A model generated the notes under the pieces. That model was not told where the DNA came from. It made no database searches and saw only the letters and a program-made list of their open reading frames with translations. A program made the position numbers and the translations under genes. A DNA stretch of 64,000 bases from Blasia pusilla. Taxonomy: Eukaryota; Marchantiophyta; Marchantiopsida; Blasiales. Shown here in pieces: positions 19,867 to 30,789 of the stretch (position 1 is the stretch's first letter; every line of letters starts with the position of its first letter). The stretch is from positions 43,400,001-43,464,000 of the forward strand of contig CM114273.1 in assembly GCA_050084515.1 (NCBI GenBank), given 5' to 3'.

Positions 19867-21426
19867 TCCCCTCTCACACAATCACTCTCAATCTTGCAAG
19901 TAATCCCTCAATCACTAAAACGAAACATGCGGCACTCAATCTACACTCTCTCACTGAGATGTGTGTTGTGCAGCAACAAGCGGCGCGGTCCGACAAATCT
20001 ATAACTCATAACGGCGTGGTCTGACCAATAAATCTGATCTATTGTCTCATTGACAATCCATCCTCAACTCTAGACATCCTACATAGGTCTATGTCCCCAA
20101 AACCCATACATCATCAATGCTCTCAACATCAACACGAAACCCAATATCCCAAATAACTTCCCAATACCGGGAAATCCCTCACACGTGCAGGGTAAGAGAC
20201 TAGAAATGGTAACCTCACAATAATATCGATGTCGCTCCTCGGAAACTGCAAATCTCGACCCCAACTCGATCGTGAAGACAATTCCTCCAATTACCAAGTC
20301 GTACTCCTCTCGTACACACGCTTCTCAAACCTCCTTGATGGGGGGTGCAGCTCCAGCGGTTCGGTGCGGCACGGAACGGCTACAAACGACACGGCACTCG
20401 AGAATGGGGTGCGGAACGCACTGGCATACCCTCTTCAATCAGAAATTCACATGCTGAACTCCTTAGTGAAGGAGCGGCTCCGTGATTCAGACAGTGCGGT
20501 GCGGCCACATGCGGCATGGCGCGGAAATCGGCGGCGAGTTGCGGATGCGGGCGTCATGGCACGGTACTCAATCGTTGTCGAGTGGCTACCAATCACAACA
20601 TAGCATCATGAAATGAAAACTCAAACACCATAACCCGAGGTCACCTGCCATTACTGGTTGATTACGAAAGTGCGATGGCAGTGGCGACCAAAACAAAGTT
20701 TTTGGTGGCGTCGGAAGTCAGAGAATCAACGGTCATCGTGGAAGACCCTCCACATTGTAATGACGGGAATGGCAACCAAGGATGGAAAACGGACGAACGA
20801 GGCCCAAAGCAACGCTAAGCAACAGCGGCGGCCGACGGTGGATGGTGTATCGTTGATGGTGACGGCTGCCCCCGGCGCGGCGGCTAGTTTAGGGTTTGAA
20901 TAATTTAACCCTAAAAATTTCCTAGTAATGGCATTCTTGCAAGATTGACCATAAATTTTTGCTTGCAACTCCAAATTGCGCACCGTTTGTTGCATAGCTT
21001 CATGATCTATGACAATATCAAAAAATATTTTGAATGAAATATTCCAGTAAAAAGGGGACTGTTGTAAAGCCCAATGTCTCTTTCTCCTACAAAAAATTCG
21101 ACAACGCTTCCGCATTGATTTCAGCCAACAAAAATGTAAAACCTATGAGAGCACAAATCAGCAAGCTACATGATGCTTCCAAGAGCACTAGCATGGAGCA
21201 ATTTGCCCCCATATTCAATTCCTATTGAAAATTGGGCAGCGCTTCGACGTGCCACTCTCCCGTACAAAAAATCAGCAAAGCAAAACAGCAAACTCGCACG
21301 GCTCTTGCTCCAGTGAGCACTCCCATGAGCCATGAAGCGGGGAACACAATCCTTTAACCTGCACCAAACATCAAGCAACCACCAAACTCCCCCATGAAGC
21401 TCTCTCACTCACTCATTCTCTCTTTG
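19867..21426 (-). other. Element 1 leader between terminal repeat A1 and gag
   Basis: About 1.56 kb, collinear with 23305-24944 of element 2 (for example AGGAGAAAGAGACATTGGGC in both). No ORF shared by both copies is evident. The bases right after A1 do not start with TGG, so no ordinary tRNA primer-binding site is visible there. Confidence 0.6.
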
Positions 21427-21943
21427 TAAAATAAGATCCAATCTCTCTCACAACACCATAGTTCTCACATGTGTGCACTCTCACATGTCTGTCTCAATGT
21501 CAAACCAAACCCACTCTCCTAATCAGAGGCTTGGATTACACTCACAAGGCAAGGGACCATAGCTCTGCCGCCTTGTGCGAAGACGTTCAACAAAGAAAGA
21601 ATGAGCTTTCAAACTCTCTCTCCTTGAGGTATATCTGTCCCTTCTCCCAAGCTCTCTCCATGGTAACCTATGTTCCCAAGTCACCTCTTTGGCTCTTGAC
21701 CTAATGTAGGAGGTCAAGGGCCACTTACCAAAAAATAGAAAGTCGACCATATACTCAAAATGGTTTTTACCTTAAATAGTAAGTTCCTCAATATGGCTCC
21801 AAATGAGCCGAAACGAAGGTGAAACCTACTCTCTCAGGTTTCATGGGGCCTCAGTAGGTCATTCTCAACCTCATGAGCCTATCCTAAACTACTCGCCAAG
21901 GCGCTCTACTAGATCTCACCGATCTATCCTAAAAGACGTGACA
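21427..21943 (-). repeat. Element 1 left terminal repeat A1
   Basis: Starts TGTCACGTCTTTTAGGATAG at 21943 on the minus strand and ends at TTGGATCTTATTTTA (21427). It is homologous along its length to A1 (22791-23304) and A2 (32499-33011) of element 2. As in element 2, it is followed directly by leader sequence and not by a B repeat. Confidence 0.85.
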
Positions 21944-22790
21944 TCTTCCTTCTTGCATAGGGTAGGTCATGATTGATTCTTTCTTCCTTGATGCAATCAT
22001 CTAATCCTTCCCTATCTCTATGCATTGTAGTAAGAATATTGGCGGTTTTGTCCTCTTTAAATGTCTCATACAGTATTCCAAGATACCAACATACTTCACT
22101 ATAGAAAAAACTAGAACAAAATACAATGGAACATATGCTTCATTTACATTTGAAATATGACTTACTCCTCCTTCATATAATTGGACAATAATACCCCTAT
22201 GATCAACACGTTCACTTCTATCACTATGTAAGATTTTAGTAACCTCAGATGCTTTTGGTAAGTTGTAATGTTTGGAATCCAATCCTTGATTACTTGCGTT
22301 TAGAATGATATGAAGATTAGGACCACTTGCCTCAAATTATATTTGTCAAAATATCCTTACAAATGGATTAAATTCATGTAACATCTCCTATAGCCCTTTT
22401 AAGATCTTTGGTTGAAGATCTTTTGACATGAATCTTCATTGATTTTACGATTCATTTTTAGTAGCATCAATGTATATTTGAGCAAATTGTGTATAACTCC
22501 CCTTGATATGATACAATAATCCAATACCATGATAAATTCCACCTTGAATACGAAAGTGTCTATTGCCACCAAGTTGCTCTCGAACTTGAGCTCCTTTGGA
22601 TGCTAATTGAAGAGCATAATTATCATTATAATTGAAGCTCTATCATGGGAAATAAAATGCAGAATTTAAGCTCTAAAAATGGGAATTAAAGATTTCAAGA
22701 ATGGAGTAAAATCCCTCAAGAATGGAAGTTGGCTTTTCCATGATCACACATACCAAAAGGTGAGTTTGGAAACCTTATAGTCTTCACCTT
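21944..22790 (-). pseudogene. Helitron N-terminal (Helitron_like_N) coding fragment
   Basis: The minus strand reads ALQLASKGAQVREQLGG, FRIQGGIYHGIG, YTQFAQIYIDAT, ILKGL-EMLHEFNPFVRIF and HYNLPKASEVTKIL, in the order found in the N-terminal region of Helitron Rep/helicase proteins (usual forms: FRIHGxIYHxIG, AQLYIYDT, YNLPTASEVAxxI). Several stops interrupt it. It lies exactly between the left ends of elements 1 and 2, so both appear to have inserted into this Helitron; sequence after element 2 (33143-33230) may be its continuation. Confidence 0.75.
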
Positions 22791-23304
22791 TGTCACGTCT
22801 TTTAGGATAGATCGGTGGGATCTAATAGAGCGCCTTCATGAGTAGTGGAGGACATGCTCAGTAGGTTGAGGGTGACCTGCTGAGGCCCTTGGAAACCTGA
22901 GGTAGCAAGTTTCCCCTTCGTTTCGGCTCATTTGGAGCCATATTAAGGAACTTACTATTTTAGGTAAGTACCATTTTGAGTATATGATCGACTTAATATT
23001 TTTGGTAAGTGGCCCTTGACCTCCTACATCAGGTCAAGAGCCAAGGAGGTGACTTGGGAGAATAGGTTACCATGGAGAGAGCTTGGGAGAGGAGAGGGGT
23101 ATACCTCAAGGAGAGAAAGCTTGAGAGCTCATTCTCTCTTTGTTGAACCTCTTGGCATGAGGCGGCGGAGCTATGGTACCTTGCCTTGTGAGTGTAACCC
23201 AAGCCTCTCATTAGGAGAGTGGGTTTGGTTTGACATGAGAGAGAGTGCACACCTTTGAGAGCTATGGTGTGAGATGGTGGAGAGAGAGATTGGATCTTAC
23301 TTTA
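22791..23304 (+). repeat. Element 2 left terminal repeat A1
   Basis: 514 bp from TGTCACGTC to GGATCTTACTTTA. It matches A2 (32499-33011) almost throughout and is followed by CAAAGAGAGAATGAG, which is shared with element 1. No B repeat follows and no TGG-type primer-binding site is adjacent. An 80-codon ORF (23016-23258) is open in both A1 and A2. Confidence 0.9.
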
Positions 23305-24944
23305 CAAAGAGAGAATGAGAGAATGAGAGAATGAGAGAGTGAGAGAGTGAGAGAGTGAGAGAGCTTCATGGGGGAGCTCGCTGGTCACTCGCTGTTTTTG
23401 CAGGTTGGGGACCGTGTTCCCCGTTCAGCGGCTCATGGGAGTGCTCACCGGAGCAAGGGCTGCTTTCATTATTCTTTGCATTTGCCGATTTTTCGTGTGG
23501 AAGAGTGGTGCGCGGAAGCGCTGTCCAATTTCTGATAGGGATTGAGTATGGGGGCGGGTTGCCCCATGCTGGTGCTCGGGAGCACCATGTAGCTTGCTGA
23601 TTTGTATTTTTACAGATGTTACATTTTCGTTGGTAGAAATCAGCGCGGGAGCACTGCCAAATTTTGTGTAGGAGAAAGAGACATTGGGCTTTACGACAAT
23701 CCTTGTCAGTTTTTACTGAAAAGTCCGATTTTAAATATTTTTTGATGTTGGCGTAGATCGTGAAGCTGTGCACGCTGTGCAACAAACAGTGCACAATTTG
23801 GAGTTGTGAGCAAAAAATTATGGTCAATCTTGTAAAGCTGCCATTGCTAGGCGATTTTTAGGGTTAAATCGTACAAACCCTAAATCAGCCGCCACACTGG
23901 CGGCGGCCGTCGCCATCATAGTCACCGTCAACGGTCGACGGTAAACCGTCACAATCAACGGTCAACCATCACCGTCGATGGTCAACCGTCACCGTCATCG
24001 GTCGGCCGTCACCATCAGCGGTCAACCGTCACTGTCAAGGGTCCACCGTCCATTGTCCACCCTTTGGGTGCCATTGCCGCCATTACGGAGTGGAGGGTCT
24101 TCCATGACGTTCGTTGATTCCTTGACTTGCGTCGCCACCACGTACTTTGTTTTGGCCGCCACCGTCATCGCAGTTTCTTCATCAACCGGTGAAGGGTAGA
24201 TGACCTCGGTTATGGTGTTTGAGTTTTGATTTCATCTTTGCTATGTTGTGATTGGTAGCCGCTCGACGACGATCGAGTATCGTGCCGTGACGCCCGTAGC
24301 CGCAACGCGCCGCCGATTGCCGCCGTGCCGCTCGTGGCCGCACCGCACCATCTCGATCGCGGAGCCGCACCATCATTGTGGAGCGAGTGTGGGATTATTA
24401 TTGATTGAGGAGGATATGCCGCCGAGTGCCGTGATCCCACCATCGAGGGCCGTGCCGTTCAGTAGCCATTTTCGTGCGCCGCGCAACGCCGCACCGTTCC
24501 GCTAGGAACACGCATCGTCTATCGAGGAGTTTTGAGCAAAGATCGACGGGAGGAGTATGACTTGCTGATTGGAGGAGTTGTCTCCACGATCGAGTTGGGG
24601 TTAGATTTGCGATTCCGAGGAGCGACATCGACATGTGTTCAGGTTACCCATTCGGTCCTTTACCCCGCACGTGTGAGGGATTCAGGATTTATTTGGGGAT
24701 ATTGGGTGTGTGGATGCCGAGAGCATCATTTATGTATGTGGTTTAGGGACGAGACCTGTGTGGGATGTCTAGAGTTGAGGGTAGGTTGTCGATGAGATGA
24801 TAGCCTGGTCGATTTGCCGTACCACGCCGCGTGTTGCCGCACGTTACACGTCTCGGGGAGAGAGAGAGTGTAGATCGAGTGCCGCATGTTTGGGATGAGT
24901 GATTGAGGGATTCCTCACGAGGTTCAGAGTGATCGGGTGAGAGC
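23305..24944 (+). other. Element 2 leader with GAGA tract and CGGTCAACCGTCACC minisatellite
   Basis: The leader begins with a GAGAGAATGA/GAGAGAGTGA tract (23307-23365). At about 23915-24060 there are about six imperfect units of 15-25 bp resembling CGGTCAACCGTCACCGTC, a self-complementary (GGTnnACC) repeat. The corresponding part of element 1 has only one or two units. No leader ORF conserved between elements was found. Confidence 0.7.
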
Positions 24945-26650
24945 ACGAGGGTCATTACGGAGTCTGTTCGGGACTTTGAGAGGCGAGGTGGTGAACCCGA
25001 GAGTAGCTCTAGAGGTTTTACGCGGAGTGGCGCGAGGTTTCGAGGGTCTCTACGTGAGGGACCACCTCGACCTCCTTCGTGTCATCGTCGTCGACGAGGG
25101 GAGGGTGTAGAGGAGTTTGTGAGCACATCGCCACACATTGTGAGTGGTCCTACCGGTTGGCGTCGAGATGGACGACCGGGGTAGAGGACCGCGAGGTTTT
25201 CAGTGAGGGGCACGCGATTGAGTTGCACGATTTTATAGTAGAGTTTAGGAGTTGGTGCGACTCCCGGTGGGCCAGGAACTCTAGAGAGTTCAACCCGTTC
25301 TGAGCATGGAACGGTATGTTCCAAAGCATTTAGAGGGCGCCCATGGACGATTACCATGAGTTCTCTCAGAGATATGCATGTGAAATCGAGGCGTGGAGGC
25401 TCTACTATGACCCACGTTATGTGTCATGGATGGAGCCGTTCCCAGATGAGGAGGAGGAGTCAGGAGAGGCTACTGCCTCTTCCACTAGTGACGTTTTAGG
25501 AGGGGTCACTTTCGACGGGAGCGATTGCACCGTCTAGTCGGGTTCGCCCCCGAGTTCAACCTTGTGGTTGAGTTCTTTCTTTGAGTTGAGGGCGAGCTAC
25601 CGGTGGGGTACGGACGGAGAAGTTGCGGAGCATCCATGACTTCAGGCGCTCGGGTGAGAGTTTGCATGAGGCTTACACTCGCTTGCGCCGGTTGATCAAC
25701 GTCACTCAGGGGGTGACAGAGGTTCAGGCTATCCAATCATGGTATGCGATGCTGGACCGGACCCTGCGGACACGGGTGCGGGAGGGGGTGCTGCTTATGA
25801 ACACCTCCCCTACGTTGAGAGATGTTTTTAGGACTGCCGAGAACATTGAGCGCAACATGGCGGAGGAGAGCGTAGCCACCATGGGTTCTGGCGAGAGCCA
25901 GTCACGATTGTCTGCACCACATGTGCAAAGAACGTGATTCCGAGATAGGTCGATCGTGGCACCACGAGCTCGGGGAGGATACCGGGAGGCCGTGCCACGA
26001 GACTGCGCCTTCATATGCGGCTCAAAGAGCAGCCGCCTACTATTACTTGTTGGTCATGTGGTGGAGCCCATCATCGCCGCGATTGCACTCGTCAGGGGGT
26101 TATGGACGTGTGCCTCAACATGGAGGAGGAGATGGTGCTGCACCAGGAGGTTATCAGTGTGACTATTGTCAGAGGTATGGTCATACACGCGCCAGGTGTT
26201 TTAGTTTACATCCTGAGTTACGCCTGGACCGAGGGCAGGAGAGGGCACCGCACCGAGTAGCGTCGAGGTGGGCCTAGAGATCGTGCTCCAGGTGGTCCCG
26301 TTGGGGGACGAGGAGCTGGAGTTGCCCGACAGGGTGGTGGAGCAGCCCGTGGAGGAGGTAGAGTACCACCACCTAGACGCGCCGAGGGAGATGCGGACGT
26401 GAGGTGGGATGGTCGCTTTCGGATACTTGACTAAAGGAGCAGATTGTCGCTATGGCATTGAGGTTACCCGATGCCGGATCCGTGGCATCGACATCATATG
26501 GAGCGACCATAGATCTGGAGGATCCTGGATGGATGTGCGGGGTTGCCCAGATGGAGGCCGCCATAGCTTGTGACGCTGCGTGGAGCGCCGCGAGTTGGAT
26601 CCACGATGAGGGAAGCTTGAAGACAGACTAGGCTTCCTCAGTCTTTCACG
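24945..26650 (+). pseudogene. Element 2 gag with two zinc knuckles
   Basis: Collinear with element 1 gag. The start ATG of element 1 corresponds here to ACG at 24945. Recognisable blocks: IELHDFIVEFRSWCDS, MDDYHEFSQRYACEIEAW, IHDFRRSGESLHEAYTRL, QSWYAMLDRTLRTRV and TSPTLRDVFRTAENIERN, then zinc knuckles CWSCGGAHHRRDC (about 26053) and CDYCQRYGHTRARC (about 26161; canonical CX2CX4HX4C). An RG/GG-rich stretch and a spacer with LRLPDAGSVASTSYGAT follow. Frame changes occur around 25305, 25540 and 25935. Gag is the structural nucleocapsid precursor. Confidence 0.85.
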
Positions 26651-27540
26651 TTGTCCGAAGCGATGAGAACCCCATCGATGGGTCCTCATCAAAGTTCTTG
26701 GAGAGTTGGTAATATTGTTGGTGTGCAAGCACGGAGGGCGATGGGAGAAGCGAGTGCGACGACTCCTATTTTTGATGCTCAGGAGGGGCATGTGTCGAGC
26801 ACGTTGTTGGGGGCGGCCACCGTTGTGTACCGCACTCATTTATTTTCTGCTTCCGATGTTGTGACGTTGGGAGGTACGCCCGCCGAGGCTTTTCGGCTGG
26901 CCGCTTCACTATGTGAGCGCGGAGTTGGAGTTCCTCCATCACGTTCAGAGGTGATTGCAGAGGAGGTGATGGACCTGCCCTTGGAGCGGATGCTCGAGCC
27001 GTCCACGTCAGATTCATGGCAGGCTGCGGCTGCTAGGATGGCGGAGATGCCCGCTAGACCCGCGATAGAGCGTGCCAGCTTCTCCTGGTGTTGTGTTGCT
27101 GGATAATCGAGGAGAGGTCTTCCAGTTGGTGAGTCCTGGAGGTAGAGCTTTTAGTCCATGGCAGCGTCTTGTTGGATTCAGGAGCGCAACCCTTGATGTT
27201 GGGGAAAGCGTCATTCAGAGGATTGGGCATGACGAGAGCCGATGTGGAGTGTTGTCCATTTCGGATACAGACATCCTTGGGTGGAGCGAGTACCACACAG
27301 TATATCACCCGACAAGAGGTCGTGGTGAGGATTCGCGCGGGACATCCTACAGATGAGTCCGTAGTGCGCCAAGGCGATAGTGATCGATCTTGAGTCCTCA
27401 CGACGTCTTGGTTGGTGGAGCAAAGCGATGTTATACCCGATGGGGTTTTCCCTGGATTACTGGGAGGAGTGAGTGTCCTACTGACCAGGATGGCAGTCAC
27501 GTGATGGGCGCCTTAGCTCATTACCCGTTCGATTCACAGG
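26651..27540 (+). pseudogene. Element 2 spacer and aspartic protease
   Basis: An open frame at 26651-27106 encodes the spacer also seen in element 1 (HVSSTLLGAATVVYR, GVPPSRSEVIAEEVMDL). After a frameshift near 27075 the retropepsin signature MLDSGAQPLMLGKASF appears at 27169, followed by GLGMTRADVECCPFRIQT and ITRQEVVVRIRAGHPTDES. The equivalent of VGGVVLYPMGF lies near 27420-27450 in another frame. DSGA supplies the catalytic Asp. The protease precedes the DNMT, as in element 1. Confidence 0.82.
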
Positions 27541-27760
27541 TGCAGTGATCGAGCAACGGCCAGGAGAGATGGCGACCTTAGCAGCATTTAGCAGTGCCAT
27601 CACTTGGCCTAGTGATTTGATTGAGGGACATGTCCATGCAGAGGATACTCCCGTTCCTGGCATTTCTATGGAGAGGAGTGTTATGGTAGCTGCATCATTC
27701 CGTGGAGGAGAGGTGCCGTTGTGGGGCTTGACCGAGGAGCTTCAACGATTGGCGGATGCG
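27541..27760 (+). other. Element 2 linker between protease and DNMT
   Basis: Open frame encoding IEQRPGEMATLAAFSSAITW, DLIEGHVHAEDTPVPGISM and LWGLTEELQRLAD, conserved in element 1 at 16980-17270. No known domain recognised. A frameshift near 27765 separates it from the DNMT frame. Confidence 0.55.
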
Positions 27761-27764
27761 ACGC

Positions 27765-28860
27765 GCAGCAGGCAGCGTGGAGCGAGGCGTTTGCACTAGA
27801 GCGTGACGGGTCTGAGGAACCCGAGGTAGCGGGGAGTGCTACGATGACACCCTTGGATACTACACCCATTGTGTGGTGTACCCCGGAGGAGGGTATTCGA
27901 GTGTTAGATCTCTTTGGAGGGATTAGCACCGGGTTAGTTTGCTTTTTTGCAGCAGGAGTGCGAGTCAAATCTGATTTGTATGTGGAGAGTGATGATGTTG
28001 CGAGGCGCGTCTCACTACGACATGTGGCGCAATTACGCTTACGTTTTCCCGACTTATTGTCTGCGTCCGCAGTACAGGGGTACCAAAGTTCCCTACCGAG
28101 GGATATTTTGTTGTTGGGGGCGCACGACTTAGAGCGGGTAGGGACCATTGATTTGGTCATTGCCGGTTGGCCATGTCAGGGCCAATCGAGTGCTGGACGA
28201 GGCAGCGAGTTGGCTGACACTCGGTCCAGGTTGTTTTGGGAGATGTTGAGGGTCTTACGGCAGTTGCAGGAGCACCAGTCTCGTTCTCCAGCCTACATTT
28301 TGGAGAATGTGCCGATCTTAGGAGACTCCAGGTCACGGGTCGTGACGAGTGCTCATCAGGTGCGTGCCTCGATCGGCCCAGCAGTGTTCTTGGATGCGGT
28401 GAGTGTAGGTTCTAGAGCCCATCGCCCGCGTCTATGGTGGACCAACTTGATGCCCCATGCGGTGTTATGGAGGGCGTATGCGAGAGTGGAGCGCCCCTTC
28501 CCTTTGTTAGTGGATTCCATTTTGGATCCAGGTTGTCGATCACAGGCAGTGAGGCACGATGATCGACCACCGATCGCGGGTCAACAGGTAGGCAGCCGGC
28601 GCCTTTGCCCACGTTTGTGAGTTTTCCCGCTTTCTATGCATACAAGGAGGCCGATCCTGGCTTTGTTTGGGATGACCAGGTTCAGCGGTTGGTGGAGCCC
28701 AACGCCGACGAGAGAGAGCGAGCGATGGGATTTCCCACAGGAGTGACGGCAGTACCATCAGTGTGAGAGGCATCACGACGCCATGTCTTGGGTCAGCGAT
28801 GGACTGAATCGCTTGACATGGATCCTCGGCTTGGGAGTGGCGAGCGTCGTATGAGATCGC
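27765..28860 (+). CDS. Element 2 C5-cytosine DNA methyltransferase domain (retroelement-encoded)
   Basis: A frame open to 28620, then continuing after a frameshift, carries all main C5-MTase motifs in canonical order. Motif I VLDLFGGISTG (27901-27933), an acidic motif II-like YVESDDVARR, motif IV DLVIAGWPCQGQSSAGRG (catalytic Cys codon 28174-28176), RSRLFWEMLRVL, motif VI ILENVPIL (about 28297-28320), motif VIII HRPRLWWTN (about 28420), a target-recognition region of about 90 residues, motif IX DERERAMGFPTGVT (about 28710-28745) and a frameshifted motif X RRHVLGQ (about 28775). The length of about 330 residues fits a bare catalytic domain without N-terminal plant DNMT domains. Order excludes DRM rearrangement; no chromodomain or BAH is visible, arguing against CMT. 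The subfamily is undetermined. At least two frameshifts and one stop make this copy probably inactive. Confidence 0.9.
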
Positions 28861-29190
28861 GACAGATCACACGGCCGGTTGCGTTGGTAAGCCCCATGCC
28901 TACCGAGACGGTGGAGGCAGTGGCTGGGGGCGAGACCGAGGAGATCTACACACCAGGGAAGATCGGGAGAGACACCCTTGGACTTCTTGGGATGTTTTGA
29001 AGGTACGCAAGGAGATGATAGCCACAAAGATCGGCGTGGTTTGGCATCGCACGTGGAGGAGATCGAGTTTGCGTTGGCTGCAGGAGAGCGGCCGAGTGTT
29101 GTTGTTCGAGACGGGGTTGCACCATAGCAACCACCGATACCCGCACCGGAGAGTCCTACCGTAGTCACGATCGAGACTTGGGAGCCAGAT
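28861..29190 (+). other. Element 2 linker between DNMT and RT
   Basis: Broken frames, with PVALVSPMPTETVEAV and further on ESPTVVTIETWEPDMGPKL leading into RT. The ETWEP...GPKLT junction is also present in element 3, so this is standard pre-RT sequence of the family. Confidence 0.5.
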
Positions 29191-30620
29191 ATGGGCCCTA
29201 AGTTGACAGGAGGAGAGCGGCGCCGAATACATCAGTTCCTCAAGAGTTATAGGAGTTGCTTTGCGTTTAGCATGGAGGATTTGGGTATGCTGAAGGGACC
29301 GGGGATCCGCATTGAGTTGTCGAGTGATATGCCGATCTTCCGACGACCCTACAAGTACAATGATATGGAGAGGGCTCTGATTCAGAGTAGGAGCCAAGAC
29401 TTGGTCGGAGCAGGACTAGTGGAGATGTCGCATGGGGAGTATGCATCTGCCACTGTCATGCCCGCCAGGAAGGATGTGCATCGCAACTGGACGGATAGGC
29501 GGATGTGTGGGGATTACCGACCTATCAATCGGCAGAAAAAGTCCGATAGGTATGCCATGCCCACCCCTGAGGAGATCTTTGATGCGATTGGTCACGCAAA
29601 GGTCTTCAGTTCATTGGATTTGCGATTTGGATACCATCAGCTGCCTATCAGATTGGAGGATAGGCAGAAGACGGCATTTTGGGGCATCGATCCTCACGGG
29701 AAGGATTGTTTGTACCAGTGGCGGTTCTTACCATTTGGGTTAAAGAACGCCCCGGCTGAGTTTCAGAGGGTCATGGATAGGATCTTGGTTGGTCTGGATT
29801 TTGCTAGGTGTTATATTGATGACATCGTAGTCTTTAGCACCACGGTTGAGGAGCATGAGCAACATCTAGAGGAGGTGTTTCGACGATTGCAATTACATGG
29901 GCTGAAGCTACATCCAGGCAAGTGCAAGTTCTTCTACGACCAGATTGAGTACTTGGGTCATACGATATACCGAGGGGGCCTTGGTGTTCAGCAGACGAAG
30001 GTAGAGGCTATCTCACGCATTCCACGCACTATAAATGTGAGCCGTGTTCACGCATTCATGGGATTGGCGAACTTCTATCGGCGATACGTCAAGGGATTCA
30101 GTTCGATTGCGAAGCCGCTGACCTTGCTCACCAAGGTGGATCACGAGTGGCACTGGGGGGATGAGCAGGACAGGTTGACGTCCGCACCCATCTTGAGGAG
30201 ACCGATCAGGGGGCGTCCTTTCCAGTTGCACACAGATTGGAGCATGTTGGGGCTTGGAGCGGTGCTCACCCAACATGATGATGAGGGTAGAGAGTTTGTG
30301 GTGGCTTACGCTAGCCGCTCGAACAACGCTGCAGAGGCGATGTACAGCTCGTATGAGGGTGAGTGCTTGGTCATGTGTGGGTCGCGCATTTTTCAGGTGT
30401 TACTTATTCGGCAACCCCTTTACCATCATCACTGATTATCAACCACTGAAGTGGTTGATGGAGTCCGACAAGCTTACAGGGAAGCTTGCGAGATGGGCTC
30501 TGTTGTTGTAGGAGTATGATTTTCAAGTGGTACATAGACCTGGAACGCTCAACCAAGATGCAGATGGGTTGAATCGTAACCCATGCCCGAGTCAGCGAGA
30601 TGTGATTGGAGCTCGATGGC
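29191..30620 (+). CDS. Element 2 Ty3/gypsy reverse transcriptase and RNase H
   Basis: The 414-codon open frame 29191-30435 covers RT and the start of RNase H. Blocks: IFRRPYKYNDMERALIQ, CGDYRPINRQ, AMPTPEEIFDAIGHAKVFSS, DLRFGYHQLPI (motif A Asp), RFLPFGLKNAPAEFQ, CYIDDIVVFS (catalytic DD near 29815), HPGKCKFF and EYLGHTI. The thumb/connection FMGLANFYRRYVKGFSSI is followed by RNase H starting LHTDWSMLGLGAVLTQHDD. A frameshift near 30395 moves the rest (CYLFGNPFTIITDYQPLKWL, VHRPGTLNQDADGLNR) to other frames, with a TAG after LARWALLL. The RT active site is intact. Collinear with elements 1 and 3. Confidence 0.93.
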
Positions 30621-30789
30621 ATGGAGAGAGTGATGAGGAGTCGGTGCCAGGATGGCACGCGTCAGCCTATTTAGGCATGTTGGCTATGGAGAGCCAGAGT
30701 GTGGAGACTTCGATGGCAAGGTCTAGTGGAGAGTCTTTGGATCCCGAGGCTAGTGAGGACACGACAAGTGGCCGAGATATTCATGATGA

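Larger units (their letters stand above)
15205..21943 (-). mobile_element. Element 1: Ty3/gypsy-like retroelement encoding a DNA methyltransferase, 3' truncated
   Basis: Minus-strand element whose left terminal repeat starts TGTCACGTCTTTTAGGATAG at 21943. Reading leftward there is a 1.6-kb leader, gag with zinc knuckles, a DSGA protease, a C5-DNA methyltransferase and the N-terminal part of RT. Homology to element 2 stops at about 15205, inside RT just after KVFSSLD, so RT core, RNase H, integrase, PHD and the right end are missing. The coding region has scattered stops but long open stretches, and DNMT follows protease without an intervening LTR or boundary. It is collinear with element 2 throughout, so the methyltransferase is a regular part of the family. 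It lies head to head with element 2, 847 bp apart. Confidence 0.88.

Noticed and set aside
15205-21943. Plus-strand ORFs across element 1 (for example 17643-18122, 16882-17205)
   Set aside because: They are shadows of the minus-strand gag-protease-DNMT coding.
27765-28860. DNMT as bacterial contamination or a separate host gene
   Set aside because: It is flanked on both sides by gypsy protease and RT on the same strand and is repeated in the same place in element 1.
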